From CAZAPO01 sp044841755 (GTDB lineage Bacteria; Bacteroidota; Bacteroidia; Flavobacteriales; Flavobacteriaceae), in contig JAXOFM010000006.1 of NCBI GenBank assembly GCA_044841755.1, positions 115,944 to 179,943 on the forward strand: a stretch of DNA of 64,000 nt. The letters are read 5' to 3'. Made by a program: the position numbers and the translations under genes. Each line of letters begins with the position of its first letter. The stretch's first letter is position 1. This document shows positions 61,403-64,000 of this stretch, piece by piece. The notes under the pieces were generated by a model. It worked only from the letters and a program-made list of their open reading frames with translations. It searched no databases and was not told where the DNA came from.

Positions 61403-62317
61403 TTAATAATATCTCGGTGATGTTTCATGCCTATTCTTTTTAAAGACTTCCAACATAATTAATATTTCATGGGTTCCGTTGGTGTATGGTCTAATATCAG
61501 AAGTAGGTAGTTCGAAGGTATATCCCATTCGCCAGTTTTTTAATAGCTGAAAGTCTGCCATAAATCCAATGGCTCCATTCACATTACTAAATCTGTAGGC
61601 TGCACCTAACCATAACTTTTTAAAAAATAAAAAGTTGGCACTCACATCTGTTGAAAGATTGGCACCGTTTGTGGCTTTCACCATGAATGAAGGTTTAAAT
61701 TTAGTCATGAATCCTAAATTAAATACATACCCTCCTGTAAAATAATAACTCGTCCTTTCAAGTGCACCAATCTCATCTTTTGTATAATAATTGTTAACTA
61801 ATCTTGGTGCCGAAAGCCCTAAATATCCATGTTCCCATAACCACATAATTCCAGCGCCAAAATTGGGATACCATTTATCTTCAATATTTCCAATTATTTG
61901 ATCGGATGGATTGTTCAAATAAAGTTCCTCGTCAACACTAAATGCGGTAAAACCACCTTTAAAACCGAAAGCTAATTTGGAAATATCATTTAGCTCAATG
62001 GTATATGAAAAATCACCATACATATAGGTGAAATTCTCAAATCCAAGCTCGTCATTAATAAAGGAGAACCCTAAACCAATTTTGTCGTAAGGTAAAGGAG
62101 AATGTATTGAAATTGTATTTGTTGTGGGTCCACCTTTAAAACCAGCCCACTGACTTCTATGTAAACCCACTACAGTCAAAGCTTCCCTACTTCCAGCATA
62201 TGCTGGGTTAATTGCAATAGTATTGTACATATATTGGGTGAATTGAGGTAATTGTTGAGCATTGGACACAGCGCATACAATTAAAGGAAAGATTAGTATT
62301 TTCAGTTGTTTAATCAC
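61403..62317 (-). CDS. PorP/SprF family type IX secretion membrane protein
   Basis: A 304-residue outer-membrane beta-barrel protein with signal peptide (LIFPLIVCAVSNA before QQ). The family start PQFTQYMYNTIAINPAYAGSREALTVVGLHRSQWAGFKGGP is unmistakable. Later strands alternate as in barrels (IGLGFSFINDELGFEN, LAFGFKGGFTAF), and the end carries ENWRMGYTFELPTSD-like segments. In Flavobacterium johnsoniae SprF is needed to export the adhesin SprB. Here the adhesin gene lies directly upstream, 12 bp away, so this protein should serve that adhesin. Confidence 0.95.
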   Translation of the reverse strand: MIKQLKILIFPLIVCAVSNAQQLPQFTQYMYNTIAINPAYAGSREALTVVGLHRSQWAGFKGGPTTNTISIHSPLPYDKIGLGFSFINDELGFENFTYMYGDFSYTIELNDISKLAFGFKGGFTAFSVDEELYLNNPSDQIIGNIEDKWYPNFGAGIMWLWEHGYLGLSAPRLVNNYYTKDEIGALERTSYYFTGGYVFNLGFMTKFKPSFMVKATNGANLSTDVSANFLFFKKLWLGAAYRFSNVNGAIGFMADFQLLKNWRMGYTFELPTSDIRPYTNGTHEILIMLEVFKKNRHETSPRYY

Positions 62318-62329
62318 TTACTATAATTA

Positions 62330-64000
62330 TTAATTTGTTGCCGCATAAAAATGTCCTGTTATTGTCCTGTATTGGGGCTTACTAGTAAGCTTCAGTGAAT
62401 ATCTTATGACGTAGAAGTATGTGCCAGAAGGAATAGTACCAGATGACCCAATTGAATTGGAAGGAGCTGAACCGTTCCAATTATTTTTATAATCTTGACT
62501 CTCAAAAACCTTAACACCCCATCTATTAAAAATTTGAATACTTGTTGTGATGCACGTGGCTCTAAAAGTTTCTTGATCAATACCAGCATTAAAGGTGTCG
62601 TTATTACCATCTCCGTTTGGTGTTAATGCTGTTGAAATTAAATTCTCTTCGTCATCAAAATAAACACTACCACATCCAACGCATGGGAGAACATCTCCTA
62701 GTATTTTGATATGAACTTGAATAGATTCACATGACGCATTAATTTCATATTTAAATTCATAATCACCAGATGGTTGTGATTCAGAAACATTTATGGAACC
62801 TGATTCTGATATTTCAATACTGGTGTTTTGTGGACTTATAACCAATGTCCAATTGCCATTAGGAGCATAGCCATTAGGTAGTAAACTGTATAAATCGAAT
62901 ACACCATAATCTCTACACAATTCAATACTACCACCTTCTTGGGCTTCTGATAGCTGTCTACTCACCAGAGTCAATGTTTCGCTGGTATTTCCACATTCAT
63001 CTTCAACAAAAAAAGTATATAGCCTAAACGCTATAGTACCTTCATCATTCATACCTTCATCAACTCCGTTATCAGAGGTAAGCTCACCACCTTCATCACA
63101 ATTGTCAGTCCATGTTGTAGTTAAGTGTTCGGGCCAATCAGCATTACAACCTTCTAACATATAGTCTTCTACTGTAACAATCTCTGGAGGAGTTTCATCA
63201 AATCTGCGTTCTATTCGGGTGTATATTATAGAAGTATTACCACAACTATCCGTAGCTGTAAATTTGTATGAACGATATTGTATACAACCATTTTTATTCT
63301 CTCCATCATCTTGACCCTCCTGTGAGATGAGCTCACCACCTTCATCACAATTGTCAGTCCAGGTGGTAGTTAAGTGTTCGGGCCAATCAGCATTACAACC
63401 TTCTAACATATAGTCTTCGACTACAACAATTTCTGGAGGAGTGACATCGTACTTTCTAGTTAGACGAGTTGAAGAAGAAGTAGTATTTCCACATTCATCG
63501 GTTGCCGTAAAGGTGTACAGTCGATATTGGTAGCAACCATCTTCACTGGTTCCATCGTCAACACCTTCGTCAGAAGTGAGCTCACCACCTTCATCACAAT
63601 TGTCAGTCCAGGTGGTAGTTAAGTGTTCGGGCCAATCAGCATTACAACCTTCTAACATATAGTCTTCGACTACAACAATTTCTGGAGGCGTGACATCATA
63701 CTTTCTAGTTAGACGAGTTAAAGAAGTAGTAGTATTTCCACATTCATCGGTTGCCGTAAAGGTGTACAGTCGATATTGGTAGCAACCATCTTCACTGGTT
63801 CCGTCGTCAACACCATGAGCAGACATCACAATACCATCACCATCACAATTATCGGTATAAGAAGTTGATAAATAGGTAGGCCATTCGGCATTACATCCTT
63901 CCAGTGTATAGTCTTCGACAGTGACAATTTCTGGAGGCGTGACATCATACTTTCTAGTTAGACGAGTTAAAGAAGTAGTAGTATTTCCACATTCATCGGT
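62330..64000 (-). CDS. Large repeat adhesin with gliding-motility C-terminal (CHU_C) domain, 5' end outside window
   Basis: The frame stays open from the stop at 62330 to the right edge (about 556 residues seen). The visible N-terminal part is a series of 83-residue HYR-like repeats with VEDYMLEGCNADWPEHLTT, TWTDNC, FTATDECGNT and VTPPEIV. After residue-scale linker sequence, the C-terminal domain contains STALTPNGDGNNDTFNAG, IQIFNRWGVKVFES and GTYFYVIRYS, the T9SS type B sorting signal (TIGR04131). It should be a large surface adhesin or gliding filament protein exported with the PorP/SprF and OmpA proteins downstream. Total size is unknown. Confidence 0.93.
   Translation of the reverse strand, partial: TDECGNTTTSLTRLTRKYDVTPPEIVTVEDYTLEGCNAEWPTYLSTSYTDNCDGDGIVMSAHGVDDGTSEDGCYQYRLYTFTATDECGNTTTSLTRLTRKYDVTPPEIVVVEDYMLEGCNADWPEHLTTTWTDNCDEGGELTSDEGVDDGTSEDGCYQYRLYTFTATDECGNTTSSSTRLTRKYDVTPPEIVVVEDYMLEGCNADWPEHLTTTWTDNCDEGGELISQEGQDDGENKNGCIQYRSYKFTATDSCGNTSIIYTRIERRFDETPPEIVTVEDYMLEGCNADWPEHLTTTWTDNCDEGGELTSDNGVDEGMNDEGTIAFRLYTFFVEDECGNTSETLTLVSRQLSEAQEGGSIELCRDYGVFDLYSLLPNGYAPNGNWTLVISPQNTSIEISESGSINVSESQPSGDYEFKYEINASCESIQVHIKILGDVLPCVGCGSVYFDDEENLISTALTPNGDGNNDTFNAGIDQETFRATCITTSIQIFNRWGVKVFESQDYKNNWNGSAPSNSIGSSGTIPSGTYFYVIRYSLKLTSKPQYRTITGHFYAATN
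63010..64000 (-). repeat. Tandem 249-bp (83-residue) repeats within the adhesin
   Basis: The plus-strand string GCATTACA, marking the codons for EGCN, recurs at 63141, 63390, 63639 and 63888: exactly 249 bp apart each time. Copies 2 and 3 share stretches of around 100 identical bases, and copy 4 is more diverged in the WPEHL region. The array continues beyond the window. Confidence 0.93.

Noticed and set aside
63010..64000. CRISPR-like or non-coding tandem repeat
   Set aside because: Units are 249 bp, contiguous and in one open frame, encoding HYR-like protein repeats.

Overview
The window looks like a piece of chromosome from a marine-type member of the Flavobacteriia (phylum Bacteroidota). 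The DNA is AT-rich and promoters carry TAnnTTTG -7 boxes. Family content agrees: PorP/SprF and a gliding-motility C-terminal (CHU_C) adhesin of the type IX secretion system, DUF6090 and LruC proteins, a DUF4369-type TlpA thioredoxin, and Bacteroidota forms of GlmM, MnmE and LpxL-like acyltransferase. The species cannot be named from sequence alone. No tRNA, rRNA, CRISPR array, transposase or integrase was found.

Layout. (1) 1-13.5 kb is housekeeping: a secreted endonuclease/exonuclease/phosphatase protein cut by the left edge, a LOG-family protein, UvrA, an ATP-grasp enzyme, an AlkD-like repair protein, ACP phosphodiesterase, GlmM, an LpxL-like acyltransferase, a rhomboid protease, a lipoprotein thioredoxin and MnmE. 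(2) 13.7-27.7 kb is an accessory operon of nine tightly packed genes plus one convergent gene, with visibly different base use. It encodes two B12-type radical SAM proteins, a FemAB/GNAT-like transferase, a transaminase fused to an acyl-ACP-reductase-like domain, a second GNAT, a cytochrome P450, an ICMT-like membrane methyltransferase, a CmoA-like methyltransferase and an MMPL exporter. A JmjC-like cupin faces it. I infer a biosynthetic cluster for an exported, modified lipid amine; I know of no described cluster with this gene set. (3) 27.9-31.7 kb holds DUF6090, DUF418 and a membrane AraC regulator, flanked by a diverged 71-bp direct repeat.

(4) 31.8-35.6 kb is a signalling operon: receiver, H-NOX nitric-oxide sensor, PAS-GAF histidine kinase, Hpt protein and LytTR response regulator. 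(5) 35.9-59.1 kb is a large exopolysaccharide locus: UDP-glucuronate and UDP-xylose synthesis, a receiver protein, a receiver-sugar transferase fusion, a half-size TolC-like protein, a Wzc-like copolymerase, a flippase, a ligase/polymerase, glycosyltransferases, a hexapeptide acetyltransferase, a GMC oxidoreductase module, a beta-propeller protein, a LruC lipoprotein and a STAS protein. Three of its transcription units share a 27-bp element 53-54 bp upstream of a -7 box, and a fourth has a weaker copy. That suggests one regulator, plausibly the LytTR protein next door, so nitric oxide sensing may control matrix production. (6) 59.2-64 kb has a decayed histidine-kinase fragment, then on the minus strand an OmpA-family protein, a PorP/SprF protein and the C-terminal end of a large adhesin with perfect 249-bp repeat spacing.
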